Source: Lepidostoma basale | Taxonomy: Eukaryota > Arthropoda > Insecta > Trichoptera > Lepidostomatidae | DNA: 64,000 nt | NCBI GenBank assembly: GCA_022606425.2 | Contig: JAHDVF020000001.1 | Span: 1,116,001-1,180,000, forward strand | Reading direction: 5' to 3' | Part shown: one piece after another, positions 51,321-60,471 of the stretch | How the letters are laid out: each line of letters starts with the position of its first letter | Position numbering within the stretch: position 1 is the first letter of the stretch | Program-made: the position numbers and the translations under genes | The notes under the pieces: model-generated | Database searches by the model: none | The model's input: only the letters and a program-made list of their open reading frames with translations | Told to the model about the DNA's origin: nothing

Positions 51321-51624
51321 ACCTGGTCAAAAAAGGCCTTGATAGAAGGTATTGATATGTCTTTAAAGTTTAATTGTAACATCGTTGGAAAGTTTGCTAA
51401 TTTGAAGATTGATTTGGCAAATCAAAATGGAGGCTAGACAAAATCAAACTTGAAGGTAAGACGCACCCTGTATTAACGTCATTGAGAGAAAAAAAATTAT
51501 TAAGTGTATACAATATCGTGCATAAGAGCTCATAAAAACTACTTTGCTTAGGTCGTGACGCATGAGTAAGGTACCAGAAACCAAATTCAGGTTTTCGGTA
51601 AATATTTCCGAAAAATACAGAAGG

Positions 51625-52290
51625 CAACAACAACAAAACCATCACGCCGTTTCCCCGCAGGGGTAGGCAGAGAGAATGGACCGCCACACTACTCTATCCT
51701 GGCACACCTCTCTAGCTTCCTCCACATTCATACATCGAGTCATACACGCACGTCGATTCTTCCGGCTTCTGACATGACCAACTTTTAGTATTTGATTAAT
51801 TTGGTCATGCCATGTTTTCCTCGGTCTACCTCGACTCCTTACTCCATTTACATTGTTAACGTATACTTTTTTAACCATTCTTTCTTCACCCATGCGCTCC
51901 ATATGTCCGAACCAACGAAGCGAACCTTTCATAATTTTGTTCATAATACCTTCTTTCGCTCTACACTCTTTCTTAATTTGAGATTCTGTCGTACATCGTT
52001 CTACCGCACATACGTCTTAGGGACCTCATCTCTACCGCATTTATTCTGCTCTCATCTTTCTTCTGCCAGTTCCATGCTTCGCTTCCATACATAAGGGTTG
52101 GAACCAGAACTCCATTGTGAACGGCCATTATCGCTTTCATTGATAAATTCTTGTTTCCAATAACTACTTTTAAAGCTCCATTCACTTTGTTACCCGCACC
52201 AACCCTTCTTTCAATATCACTGTCCGTTCGGCCATCCGCTGTGAACATGCTACCTAAATACACAAATTCGCTCACCTGTTCAGTGGTACA
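51625..52290 (-). mobile_element. LINE-A2 copy, minus strand, one frameshift
   Basis: Two open stretches on the complement. First 52275-51973: MSEFVYLGSMFTADGRTDSD, IERRVGAGNKVNGALKVVIG, VLVPTLMYGSEAWNWQKKDE, MRSLRRMCGRTMYDRISN. Second 51944-51642: MNKIMKGSLRWFGHMERMGE to RSILSAYPCGETA. Compared with 59305-60015, seven bases (GCTGATA) are missing after ISN, which shifts the frame. GTT tail at 51627-51640. Otherwise close to intact. Confidence 0.9.
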
Positions 52291-52295
52291 ATACA

Positions 52296-52395
52296 GAAGG
52301 CCCTAACAGAAAGGTGCATATACTGTAAGGCGGAGACGGATGACCCTGATCATACCTTTAGGGGAAGACCTAAATACGATAACGGGTTGCTTTAA
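52296..52395 (+). mobile_element. R1/I-type LINE C-terminal zinc-knuckle scrap
   Basis: ALTERCIYCKAETDDPDHTF: the CxxC....H spacing of the cysteine/histidine motif at the end of R1/I-type LINE ORFs. Only ~30 codons. Confidence 0.45.
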
Positions 52396-52429
52396 TACAG
52401 ACCCCATGGTCAAAACCATGTTGCAATCT

Positions 52430-52800
52430 CAAATCAAATCAAATCAGTTTATTTCTCAAAGATATTATAAACAAAAAAAATATTTAAGACATCTATTGAG
52501 AACAGGAAATATATTATAATACCAGGAATATACATATAATACCAGGAACGCATGAACGATTGTTCGACTTTAGGAATACAAGATAATCTCTAAAGTCAAA
52601 AGTCATCTTCTGAATGTACTTTTAAGCGATCATGTTAAACAGTTTGGTTGCTCTCCCAGCCGGCATCACCAGAGGCAAGTTGGTTCTATATGTTGGGAGA
52701 TAAAACAGTCTGTGCTGACACTATCGATGGGAACCATCCAGAACATAAAGATGGTTACCCTCCAAAATGACGGATTTCTCAAAGAACCGCTGACAAGTCA
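52430..52800 (-). mobile_element. J2 LINE 3' end, minus strand
   Basis: Plus strand opens CAAATCAAATCAAATCAGTT (tail), CATCTATTGAGAACAGG (3' region), and the complement continues KLFNMIA, NLPLVMPAGRATKLF-like words and an SVLRNPSFWR-like end. A 20-bp block AATACCAGGAATATACAT-type is duplicated at 52519-52550. Confidence 0.75.
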
Positions 52801-53590
52801 AGAGTTGTGAAGTAAGATGAGAGGTTTCGTGGAGGAGATAATGGTTCAGAAGAAAAATAACGAGATGCAGCTACAGCAACTGGAGTAAAGTAAACAGAAG
52901 ACAAATTTGCAGCCATGAGTAGACCGTAAAGCGCAAAGAGCACCGGGTTGGAGCTTTATTACTGATGACGATGCTTACAAAATTCGAATCTACCACTTAA
53001 ATAACATGCCTCAAGTTAGGTTTATCCTGACTTCCATAACTGTTAAATAAAATATGTTTTTTTTTTACGTGAGGTAAGAATTCTACGGAAACATAATATG
53101 AGATAAGCCACATCTAAACAACTCGCACACACTAGATTGCTTCTTGTATCCAAATTCTCTCTGCAAACTTTGAAGGCACTTCCGAAGCGACATTAGAAGC
53201 ATGTTAATCCATCATACGACACTGTGACTGTATTCCCAAGAAGTTAGATGTCATTTTGCATAACAGATTAAGTAAACCGGTTAAACGGGCAGGTTCTAGT
53301 CTTAAAAGGCTAAAACACACTATGAGGCCGTTTAGCATATTTTATAAATATTTTTGATACATTACTTCTTGAATATTTTTGCAGACCCAAAGAGTATAAT
53401 TGATTAGTAATTAGTTATAGAAATCAATATTTTTATTAGGCTTATGTGTTCATTGAATTGCATGTATAATGTCAACATAAATTAAGTGTTGGATGTTGGA
53501 TCAGTATAATCTGCTTCATGTCAATGACAAGGTAGTTTTATAGAGATAACCTTAAAATGCAACTTATCTCTCATATTTATCCAGCCATTT
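52801..53590. other. No recognised feature
   Basis: Mixed AT-rich DNA; no supported frame or family. Confidence 0.45.
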
Positions 53591-53594
53591 TGGT

Positions 53595-53641
53595 GGAAGG
53601 TTTGACGTATTTTAGTTAACCTAAAATACGTCAAACCTTCC
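53595..53641. repeat. Perfect 21-bp hairpin with 5-base loop
   Basis: GGAAGGTTTGACGTATTTTA plus G pairs fully with its downstream complement around the loop TTAAC. The stem lies directly before a LINE 3' end (53645-53720). Confidence 0.9.
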
Positions 53642-53644
53642 AGT

Positions 53645-53720
53645 TGTGTCTACCATCTCCCAGGAAGACCACCAAAGAGATGGGGGAATAGCTTGGAGTG
53701 GAAACTAAAGAAGAAGAAAA
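53645..53720 (+). mobile_element. LINE 3' scrap with (GAA)n tail
   Basis: HLPGRPPKRWGNSLEWKLKK: the GRPPKRW end of the LINE-E type, followed by AAGAAGAAGAAAAAG. Confidence 0.65.
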
Positions 53721-53944
53721 AGTATCACATTAAAAAATCAAATCATTTATATAACAAAAAAATATTCGTGATTAAATACAAATTCAAGTTTAATTTTAGC
53801 TTACAAAATGAACATTATAAATACAGTAAATATTTCATTTCAAAATATTTTTTTTATTATTTTTTATAAGTTATATTATAAGTTCAACTTATATGATAAG
53901 TTCAAAACATGAATATGTTTTTATGTAATTAATTGAAATTTCTT

Positions 53945-54190
53945 GGTAGAAGTTCATTTTAAATAATGAAAACAAAAAAAATTATACAAAATTTCTTTAT
54001 TATTATGTATTTAGTGTGCTTCCACTTGTGTTTATGTTCGACCGGTTTCGGCAGGTTGCTGCTACGAAGACCAGAAGATGGCGGCAAGCTGCCGAAACCG
54101 GTCGAACATGAAAACAAGTGGAAGCACACTAAATACATAATAATAAAGATATTTTGTATAATTTGTTTTTGTTTTCATTATATTTTTATG
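53945..54190. mobile_element. Palindromic hammerhead-like element, family F5 (copy c)
   Basis: Arms of ~95 bp: AATGAAAACAAAAAAAATTA to CGACCGGTTTCGGCAGG, centre GTTGCTGCTACGAAGACC, then GCCGAAACCGGTCGAACATG back to TTGTTTTTGTTTTCATT. Pairing is close to perfect. Preceded by AGAAGTTCATTTTAAATAAT, shared with copies a and b. Confidence 0.82.
54066..54108 (+). ncRNA. Hammerhead-like motif, family F5
   Basis: CAGAAGA at 54072-54078 (T4 of CTGANGA changed to A), unpaired T, stem II GGCGG/CTGCC with loop CAAG and one G-T pair, GAAAC at 54093-54097, palindromic ACCGGT, GTC at 54101-54103. The changed core base would be expected to block cleavage. Confidence 0.5.
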
Positions 54191-54244
54191 TTATAATAAT
54201 AATAATATTATAATTAAGCTGATTTGTATAACGGCATTTTCGTG

Positions 54245-54804
54245 AGCAACTCAAGAATTCTATTCTATAGTTTAACTCACCGAACACAATAAGTAGAAGC
54301 GGCAAAATTGACACAAGCAAGAGTTCTCTTAGAAATCTAGGATTTCCGTTAAATTTCCTTTAGCCGCTCAAAAGCGGCGCGTCTACTCGTCTGCGGATTA
54401 TACAAATGTATCCATTTGTGTAAATTGTATTGAAGGAACCTCTTTGTGTATTCTGGCCTTAGTAATGTATTCTTGGCGATTGCGTATTTCGCGAGTCACG
54501 GGCAAGGTCACCAATACCTGCCGCCGCATTGTTAACACTCGCAAGAGGTCTCGTGGACCAGTATTCAGAGTCCAAACCAATGAAAGATGCTCCCAAAATA
54601 CGTAAGACGTTGTATCTTCACCCAGACATCTTTTTGAATAAATCTTTAGAGTTCATAGTTTCAAGGATGGATGCATGAATTTGAATGTCACTTTGGGTTT
54701 TCAGATGTTCCAATAACCGCATTTTAAATGCTATGAATACTTTTTTACCCATTTGTATTGATATATTAGTTAAGATTTTTTTTGTCTATATTCTTATATT
54801 AAGA
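54245..54804. other. Unclassified; a 60-codon minus-strand frame
   Basis: The complement of 54398-54580 reads MVWTLNTGPRDLLRVLTMRR and on, basic and Leu-rich, without a family I recognise. Could be a scrap of a retroelement or an exon; nothing around it decides. Confidence 0.2.
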
Positions 54805-55540
54805 AAGTTGAACTTGAACTTGGATCTTCAGATCTAACAGCTATTCCTCTTACGTCTGATGAGAACATTGTTGGATAGGTTGTTTGATGAATTATTGGTT
54901 TATGCGTGGTGTGGTCCATAGTATTTCTTTGAAGGAGCGTCGGTTTTGAGCTTTTGTGGCGGCTGGTGGTATTTGGGTCGTAATTTGAGAGGTATTTTAT
55001 TGTGTGGTTAAGGTGTTAAGGGAGTCCTTTGTAAAAACGTTCGGAAAGTTTCTGAATGAATTGTCCCCACATGTCCCGACGCCTCTTCACTGGTCTTTCG
55101 TTGGCGCCTACCTTCTGGCGTGTTATTTGCTATAACATGTGGAAGTCTGTTGGTGTCCATTCTTTCCAAAAGATCACACCAGAATCATCTCCTTATCGTA
55201 CCCCATCTTATAATATTTTCTATACTTCAGTGACAGTGTTGCTGATTTTATCCCACTGCGCATTTCTCAGAATATTGCGTAATATATGTATTTTTCCAGT
55301 TCAAAACAGTGGTTTTACTTAAGTTGTATCGACTCTTTATTCGATTTCGTGTGTCATTATGGCCGAACGCAGGTTTTTTATAATTCGCACTTTGACTTAT
55401 TCGTGGATATGCATGTTTTTCTTGACAAGGTCCTTTAAATACTTTTATAGAGTCTGATTTGAGAGTCATTTTGATTTGAGATTTCTACTTCTAGCTACCT
55501 GAATCTTGACACATGTTCGATGAATTTGTAGGAGGTATGT
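54805..55540 (-). mobile_element. LINE-H longest copy, hexamer tail
   Basis: Plus strand starts TTGAACTTGAACTTGGATCT (AAGTTC tail). The complement holds broken RT-like frames, one open over 55469-55248 with TLKSDSIKVFKG and WKNTYITQYSEKCAVG, and GANERPVKRRRDMWGQF further on. LINE origin is inferred mainly from its tail and 3' region shared with 32285-32475; the clade is not clear. Confidence 0.6.
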
Positions 55541-55777
55541 ATTTACTAATAAAAAATATTAATTACGTAAATCATTTTGTCCTAATAGTAAACATTAAAC
55601 AGAAGATGCCAAATATGTGTCATTTTATACAACACTTATTTTAACTCATTATATCATAGTTTTATTTATCTGGGCATATTTGGAATATGTTCAAATGAAG
55701 GTAAAAAATTTTAAGTATCAATTTGTAAAAACTATTTACATATAAGAAGCATTTCAGAGCCATGAAAATAATCATAA

Positions 55778-56277
55778 TAACTAACTAACTAACCATCACG
55801 CCGTCTCCCCGGAGGGGTTGGCAGAAAGAATAGAACGCCACACTGTTCTGTCCTGACATACTTCTCTCGATTCCTCTACATTCATACATCTTGTCATGCA
55901 CGTCGATTTCTCCTCGTCGACTCCTCACGTGACCGACATTTAATATTTGATTGATTTGATCATGCCACGTTTACCTCGGCCTTCCTCTATTTCTAGCTCC
56001 GTTCACGCCGTTTACATATACCTTCTTTACCATTTTGTCTTCACTCATTCTATCCATGTGTCCAAACCATCTTAATGATCCTTTCGTTATTTTGTTCATA
56101 ACACTTTTATTCGCACCACATTCACTTCTTATACTTGCATTTGATATTCTATCATATCACAGATTTGTCAAACATTCGTCTTAGAGATCTCATTTCTACT
56201 GCATTTATTCTACTTTCATCCTTCACTTCCATACATAAATGTCGGCACTAGAACACCATTATGCACTACCATTCATA
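55778..56277 (-). mobile_element. LINE-A1 copy, minus strand
   Basis: AACTAACTAACTAACCATCA, CGCCGTCTCCCCGGAGGGGT, then the reverse-complement LINE-A blocks in full order to AATGTCGGCACTAGAACACC. About 165 codons with a few frameshifts. A useful reference for order in the split copies. Confidence 0.88.
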
Positions 56278-56279
56278 AT

Positions 56280-56964
56280 AATGTGACTTTATTTAGAGTT
56301 ATACGATTAAAACACTTTGGGTTTATATAAAATGTAGCAAATTATTTAACAGGCATTTTAATGACCCAAAACTTCTACAAACCCAAAAAAAATATGGTTA
56401 TAGCTTGTAATATGTACACACTTATATGGACATTACGGAAAAACTACGCAAAAAACTACATTGAGGACTTCCGATGGTGAACGGTTTCCGGAAAATACGA
56501 TAAATTAATATGCAAATAGTATATGTTCGATTCATAGAATATAAATTATATATGTATACGAGTATAACCAATTTTTATATCGTTGGTATGTATACATAAT
56601 GTCGGATACTTGTAGCTTCCTGTTAGCACTTATTGCTGATACGCAATGAGAGTCAACCAGAGATAACAAACAGATATGCAAAATATATAGTATTATATAC
56701 AACACAAGAAAACAAATTCACGAAGATCAGATAAGTCACAAGAGTGGATTAGATAATAAAATATCTAGGTAGGTACATATCCAGATATTAGTTCGAATAA
56801 ATTTGAATTGTCTTCTTCGAATAGCTCACCATTATAATCGTCTGCAAAGCTATTCAAAACTAAAAAAAAAACTCATGAATGGTTAAAGTAAAAAAGATGA
56901 AAAAAACGAATGCAGTTTCGTTCTACTCGTATATGACATATAGAAAAAAACTACATTTTCAGTT
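56280..56964. other. No recognised feature
   Basis: AT-rich; no supported frame. Confidence 0.5.
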
Positions 56965-57120
56965 TATTTTTAATGATTATTGAACAATTATCTAAAACTC
57001 CATATTAAATAATTAATATGAATGAAAACGTCTGACTTCTAGAAGTTTTATTATATTTTAGATGGAATGACATGTTTCGCCCTTCTAAGGTATTATCAAA
57101 TGTAAATTGATAATCAACTT
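56965..57120. mobile_element. Family P left arm (copy 11)
   Basis: ATTGAACAATTATCTAAAAC, GAATGAAAACGTCTGACTTC, TAGATGGAATGACATGTTTC, GCCCTTCTAAGGTATTATCA. The right arm is absent; the PLE terminal repeat of 57130 begins just after. Confidence 0.75.
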
Positions 57121-57129
57121 ATTGAAAGT

Positions 57130-57290
57130 TAAGGCATTAACACTGTGGAATTCCATAGTAATCTACTTTGGGAATTAATAAAACTTTGCTTAGACCACTT
57201 TTTTAATAAAAAAATATCAAAATACACGACATGTTTCAGAGGATACCTCCTCCATCTTCAGGTGTAAAAAATATAACCAAAACAAAACAA
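57130..57290 (-). mobile_element. Penelope-like terminal repeat (downstream), family F7
   Basis: On the complement, after the GIY-YIG remnant, come ~200 bp of AT-rich DNA and then a hammerhead-like motif, an AT-rich run and TATGGAATTCCACAGTGTTA. The last block is shared with F6 (11419-11437) and, more loosely, with 57857-57975. Position 3' of the endonuclease end is where a PLE terminal repeat should be. Confidence 0.68.
57223..57268 (-). ncRNA. Hammerhead-like motif of the PLE remnant, family F7
   Basis: Complement: CTGAAGA (57261-57255), unpaired T, stem II GGAGGA/TCCTCT with loop GGTA, GAAAC (57237-57233), palindromic ACATGT, GTC (57230-57228). Stem I has five pairs: CACAT-side bases 57262-57266 with 57227-57223. 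All three helices and the core are present, the best-formed motif in the window. The one extra base before stem II is shared with the other families here. Confidence 0.68.
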
Positions 57291-57502
57291 AGGAAGACTT
57301 ATAAAAACGCATTTAAAATTCGATACAAAAATTCAAAATTACAAATTAAGTTCGACTATTTGTTATAAGTAGGTACTAACAAATATTTTTTTAATACTAA
57401 ATAACATTAAATAATAATAATACATGATGATAATATAATTTAGAAAAACACATACATTTGAAAAGAAATAATTTATATAAAAATTAATAAATAAACAAAT
57501 GA

Positions 57503-57850
57503 TTAATTTGCATTTGGTTGGGAATGGGAGCTTGAGAGATTAAATGTAGACAAAGTATTTAAGGAGAAAGGAGTAAAAGGAGGAATCTGATTATTTATTA
57601 TATTTTCACCCAATTTCACCGACTTGAGGATTTCCAAATTTTCAAGTTTGTTTAATTTATTGTTATTATTAGCTGTGTGTAGAAATTTTGTGTCATTTTT
57701 ATCGAAACTATGGTCAAATTTAATACAATGGTTAGCCATCTCAGAAAAAACAGAATGTTTGGTAAAAGCTTGTTTATGTTCATTGATACGTGTTTTAAAA
57801 TTTCGTCCTGTTTTGCCTATGTAAAAGGCATCACAGTCTTTACATTTAAT
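57503..57850 (-). pseudogene. Penelope-like element GIY-YIG endonuclease remnant
   Basis: From 57850 downward the complement reads IKCKDCDAFYIGKTGRNFKT, RINEHKQAFTKHSVFSEMAN, HCIKFDHSF, then NKLNKLENLEILKSVKLGEN and a Ser/Asn-rich end. The YIG of FYIGKTGR, the following Arg and the CxxC before it are features of the PLE-type GIY-YIG nuclease, which nicks DNA for target-primed reverse transcription. The GIY half, the RT and the N-terminus are missing (a stop lies just before Ile-Lys). The open part runs about 115 codons without a stop. It joins an upstream terminal-repeat piece at 57857. Confidence 0.78.
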
Positions 57851-57856
57851 TTAGAT

Positions 57857-57975
57857 GGCTAACCACCTTTCATTCTTGATCACCTTAAATGCATCAACCC
57901 TGTAATATTCCATAATTATGGATTGATATGAATTAAAACATGTTTATTTACCGTTTTTATTTTATTTATTTCGAC
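57857..57975 (-). mobile_element. Penelope-like terminal repeat (upstream), part 1
   Basis: ACCTTAAATGCATCAACCCT, GTAATATTCCATAATTATGG and ATTAAAACATG resemble, in the same order, the 57130-57290 repeat (TTAAGGCATTAACACTG, GGAATTCCATAG). It continues after the LINE-A insertion at 58480-58550. Confidence 0.5.
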
Positions 57976-58480
57976 ACATTTCGATTGTGTTCTTCTACCG
58001 ACCCTTATATATGGAAGCGAAGCATGGAACTGGTAAAAGAAGGAAGAAAATAGAATAAATGCAGTAGAAATGAGATCTCTTAGACGAATGTGTGGATACT
58101 CTGTGTATGATAGAGTGTCAAATGAAAATATAAAAAGTGAATGCGGTACGAGTGATGGTGCTATGAACAAAATAATGAAAGGATTATTAAGATGGTTTGG
58201 ACATATGAAAAGAATGAATGAAGAAAGAATGGTAAAAAAAAAAAAATTTACGATGTAAATGGAACCAGAAATAGAGGAAGACCGAGGAAAACGTGACACG
58301 ATCAAATAAATCAATTATTGAATGTCGGCCATATGAGGAGTCAGGGAAATCGACGCGCGTGCATGACACGATGTATGAATGTTGAGAATCGAGAGAAATA
58401 TGTCAGGAAAGAAAAGTGTGGCAGTCCATTCTCTCTGCCTACCCCTTCAGAGAGACGGCGTGATGTTTAGTTAGTTAGTT
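57976..58480 (+). mobile_element. LINE-A1 copy with 12-bp target duplication
   Basis: VFFYRPLYMEAKHGT-like start, MRSLRRMCGYSVYDRVSNEN, KSECGTSDGAMNKIMKGLLR, WFGHMKRMNEERMVKK, then GRPRKT and the (TTAG)n tail at 58465-58484. GACACATTTCGA occurs before it (about 57970-57981) and after it (about 58483-58494), a clear target duplication. It split a PLE-like terminal repeat. Confidence 0.88.
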
Positions 58481-58550
58481 AGTTAGACACATTTCGAAGA
58501 TATTAATACCTTCGCCATCATAATTCGCCATTATAATTCAATGTTCGTTC
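58481..58550 (-). mobile_element. Penelope-like terminal repeat, part 2, with hammerhead-like motif (F10)
   Basis: Complement across the LINE-A insertion: ATGGC, hairpin GAAGGTAT/ATATCTTC with loop TA, GAAATGTGTC. The CTGANGA box is decayed. The GTC triplet falls inside the 12-bp duplicated target. Confidence 0.45.
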
Positions 58551-59020
58551 ATATCGTCCTCCGATTTTAAAGGTACATATAATATATTACACTTTTGAAA
58601 CATGATACAAAATTCTAATTAGACGCTAATTACTGTAAAATATAAGCAGACTCCAATTATAAAAACTGATTCACCCATATTTCGCTTTTGCAACCCATTC
58701 GAGATAACCAGAGCCTTTAATAAGAGTCTACATATTCACGTATTTATATCGCAGGCGATTTATATTCTTGTTTCTTCCAGTTGTTCACTCTTCATACAGC
58801 ACACCCGGAACTGGAATATATTAGCGTCAGACGACACCTTGCTCGTGTAGCGAGAATCCGAATACAGAATACCTGAGCACCTATACACAGACTCGGTATC
58901 GGCGGACCACTACGTCACAACTAACGCTCATTCTTAGAATATCCCAAAGATATTATGTATATAGGTAAGTGTAAACATAACATCTGTATTACATCGCAAC
59001 ACAACGCGGGTTAGGCAGAA
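58551..59020. other. No recognised feature
   Basis: Mixed DNA, partly GC-richer near 58800-58920; no supported frame. Confidence 0.45.
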
Positions 59021-59024
59021 TGAA

Positions 59025-59275
59025 CAGACCGCCAGACTTCTCTCGATTCCTCAACATTCATAAATCTTGTCATGCACGCACGTCGATTTCACCGACTCCT
59101 CACGTGGTCGACATTTAATATTTGATTGCTTTGATCGTGCTCGGTCTTCCTCTATTTCTAGTTCCGTTTACGTCGTTTGCTTATACGTTGATCATCATTA
59201 TTTCTTCATCCATTATTTCCATGTGTCCAAACCATCTTTGACCCTTTCACTTTTTTGTTCATAACGCTTTTAAGA
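59025..59275 (-). mobile_element. LINE-A1 fragment, minus strand
   Basis: GAACAGACCGCCAGACTTCT, CATGCACGCACGTCGATTTC, TCACGTGGTCGACATTTAAT, CATGTGTCCAAACCATC. The terminal tail is lost and replaced by unrelated DNA. Confidence 0.78.
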
Positions 59276-59355
59276 ATACATTGTTTTGTTAGGTACAATT
59301 TATAAGTACGTAGGGGTAGGCAGAGAAAATGTCTGTCCTGGCACACCTCTCTAGC

Positions 59356-60006
59356 TTACTCCACATTCATACAGCGAGTCATACACGCACGTTGATTCTT
59401 TCGATTTGTAACATGACTAACCTTTAAAATTTTAATTTGGTCATGCCATGTTATCCTAGGTCTGGCTCGACTCCGTACTCCATTTGCATCATTAACGAAT
59501 GCTTTCTTAACCATTATTTCTCCATCCATGCGCTCCATATGTCCGAACCAACGCAGCGATCCTCTCATAATTGTGTTCAATATACCTTTTTCCGCTCTAC
59601 ATTCCTTTCTTATATCAGCATTTGAGATTCTGTCGTATATCGTTCTATCACACATACGTCTTAGGGACCTCATTTCTACCACATTTATTTTGCTCTCATG
59701 CTTCTTCTGCCAGTTCCATGCTTCGCTTCCAAACATTAGTGTTGGGACCAGAACTCCATTGTTTTGAACTTTCATTGATAAATTCTTGTTTCCAATAACT
59801 ATTTTTAAAGCTCCATTCAATTTGTTACCCGCACCAACCCTTCTTTCGATGTCACTATCCGTTCGGCCATCCGCTGTGAACATGCTACCTAAATACACAA
59901 ATTCACTCACCTGTTCCAAATTCTCTTCGTTCACACTTATGTTACAAACTGGCAATTGCTCTTCCCTTTCAAAAACCATCACCTTTGACTTTCCGACTTT
60001 CATCAT
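59356..60006 (-). CDS. LINE-A2 RT C-terminal frame, 216 residues
   Basis: Complement of 60006-59356: MMKVGKSKVMVFEREEQLPV, VSEFVYLGSMFTADGRTDSD, IERRVGAGNKLNGALKIVIG, VLVPTLMFGSEAWNWQKKHE, MRSLRRMCDRTIYDRISNAD, GSLRWFGHMERMDGEIMVKK, RARPRITWHDQIKILKVSHV, CMTRCMNVE. The order K-K-M-V (RT motif D/E region), LGS, YG-E-W, LRR-C, W-GH-RM, RP--TW is that of RTE-type RTs after the YADD box, which is missing by 5' truncation. The frame breaks near 59356 and the 3' end is lost (about 59305). Start M is the first ATG left, not native. Used here as the reference for the frameshift at 51960. Confidence 0.87.
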   Translation of the reverse strand: MMKVGKSKVMVFEREEQLPVCNISVNEENLEQVSEFVYLGSMFTADGRTDSDIERRVGAGNKLNGALKIVIGNKNLSMKVQNNGVLVPTLMFGSEAWNWQKKHESKINVVEMRSLRRMCDRTIYDRISNADIRKECRAEKGILNTIMRGSLRWFGHMERMDGEIMVKKAFVNDANGVRSRARPRITWHDQIKILKVSHVTNRKNQRACMTRCMNVE

Positions 60007-60079
60007 TAAATCATCACACTAAGACTTGTAATAAAATATCGATTTCACAAATAAAATTTTACATTTACCGTATACAAAG

Positions 60080-60365
60080 TGTTAATTTCGATAACATATT
60101 ATTTGGGTGTTCATTTTTTTCAACTGATTCGTGGTCGAATACATAACTCGGATATTTTGAATGACTTGACTTTGTTTGTCCCTGACAATTATCTGCGACA
60201 AAGGCAACATAGATTATTTCACTTGCCACTGTGTAGAACCAATTTACCTAAGGTTATGCCCGTGGGCAGGGCAATAATCCTTCTAAACCGCATCTCTTCG
60301 GATGTGGACATCTTCCACGATAGCGAGGCTACCCTCAGAAAACATCTATCTCTTAAACAATGTTA
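60080..60365 (+). mobile_element. J1 LINE C-terminal fragment
   Basis: LGVHFFQLIRGRIHNSDILN, DLTLFVPDNYLRQRQHRLFH, LPLCRTNLPKVMPVGRAIIL, LNRISSDVDIFHDSEATLRK, HLSLKQC. Open for 95 codons and close to 8409-8921. The first 20 codons suggest the insertion begins near 60090. Confidence 0.85.
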
Positions 60366-60471
60366 ATGTGTGTTAACTTATTTGCTCTTTATTTTTTTAT
60401 TATCTCGTGTTTTTTTGTGTTTTTGTCTATATTTAAATTTTATAATTGTATTTACTGTTTAAAATAGTTTT

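Noticed and set aside
53595..53641. microRNA precursor
   Set aside because: The loop of five bases and 21-bp stem are too short for a normal precursor, and no flanking lower stem is visible.
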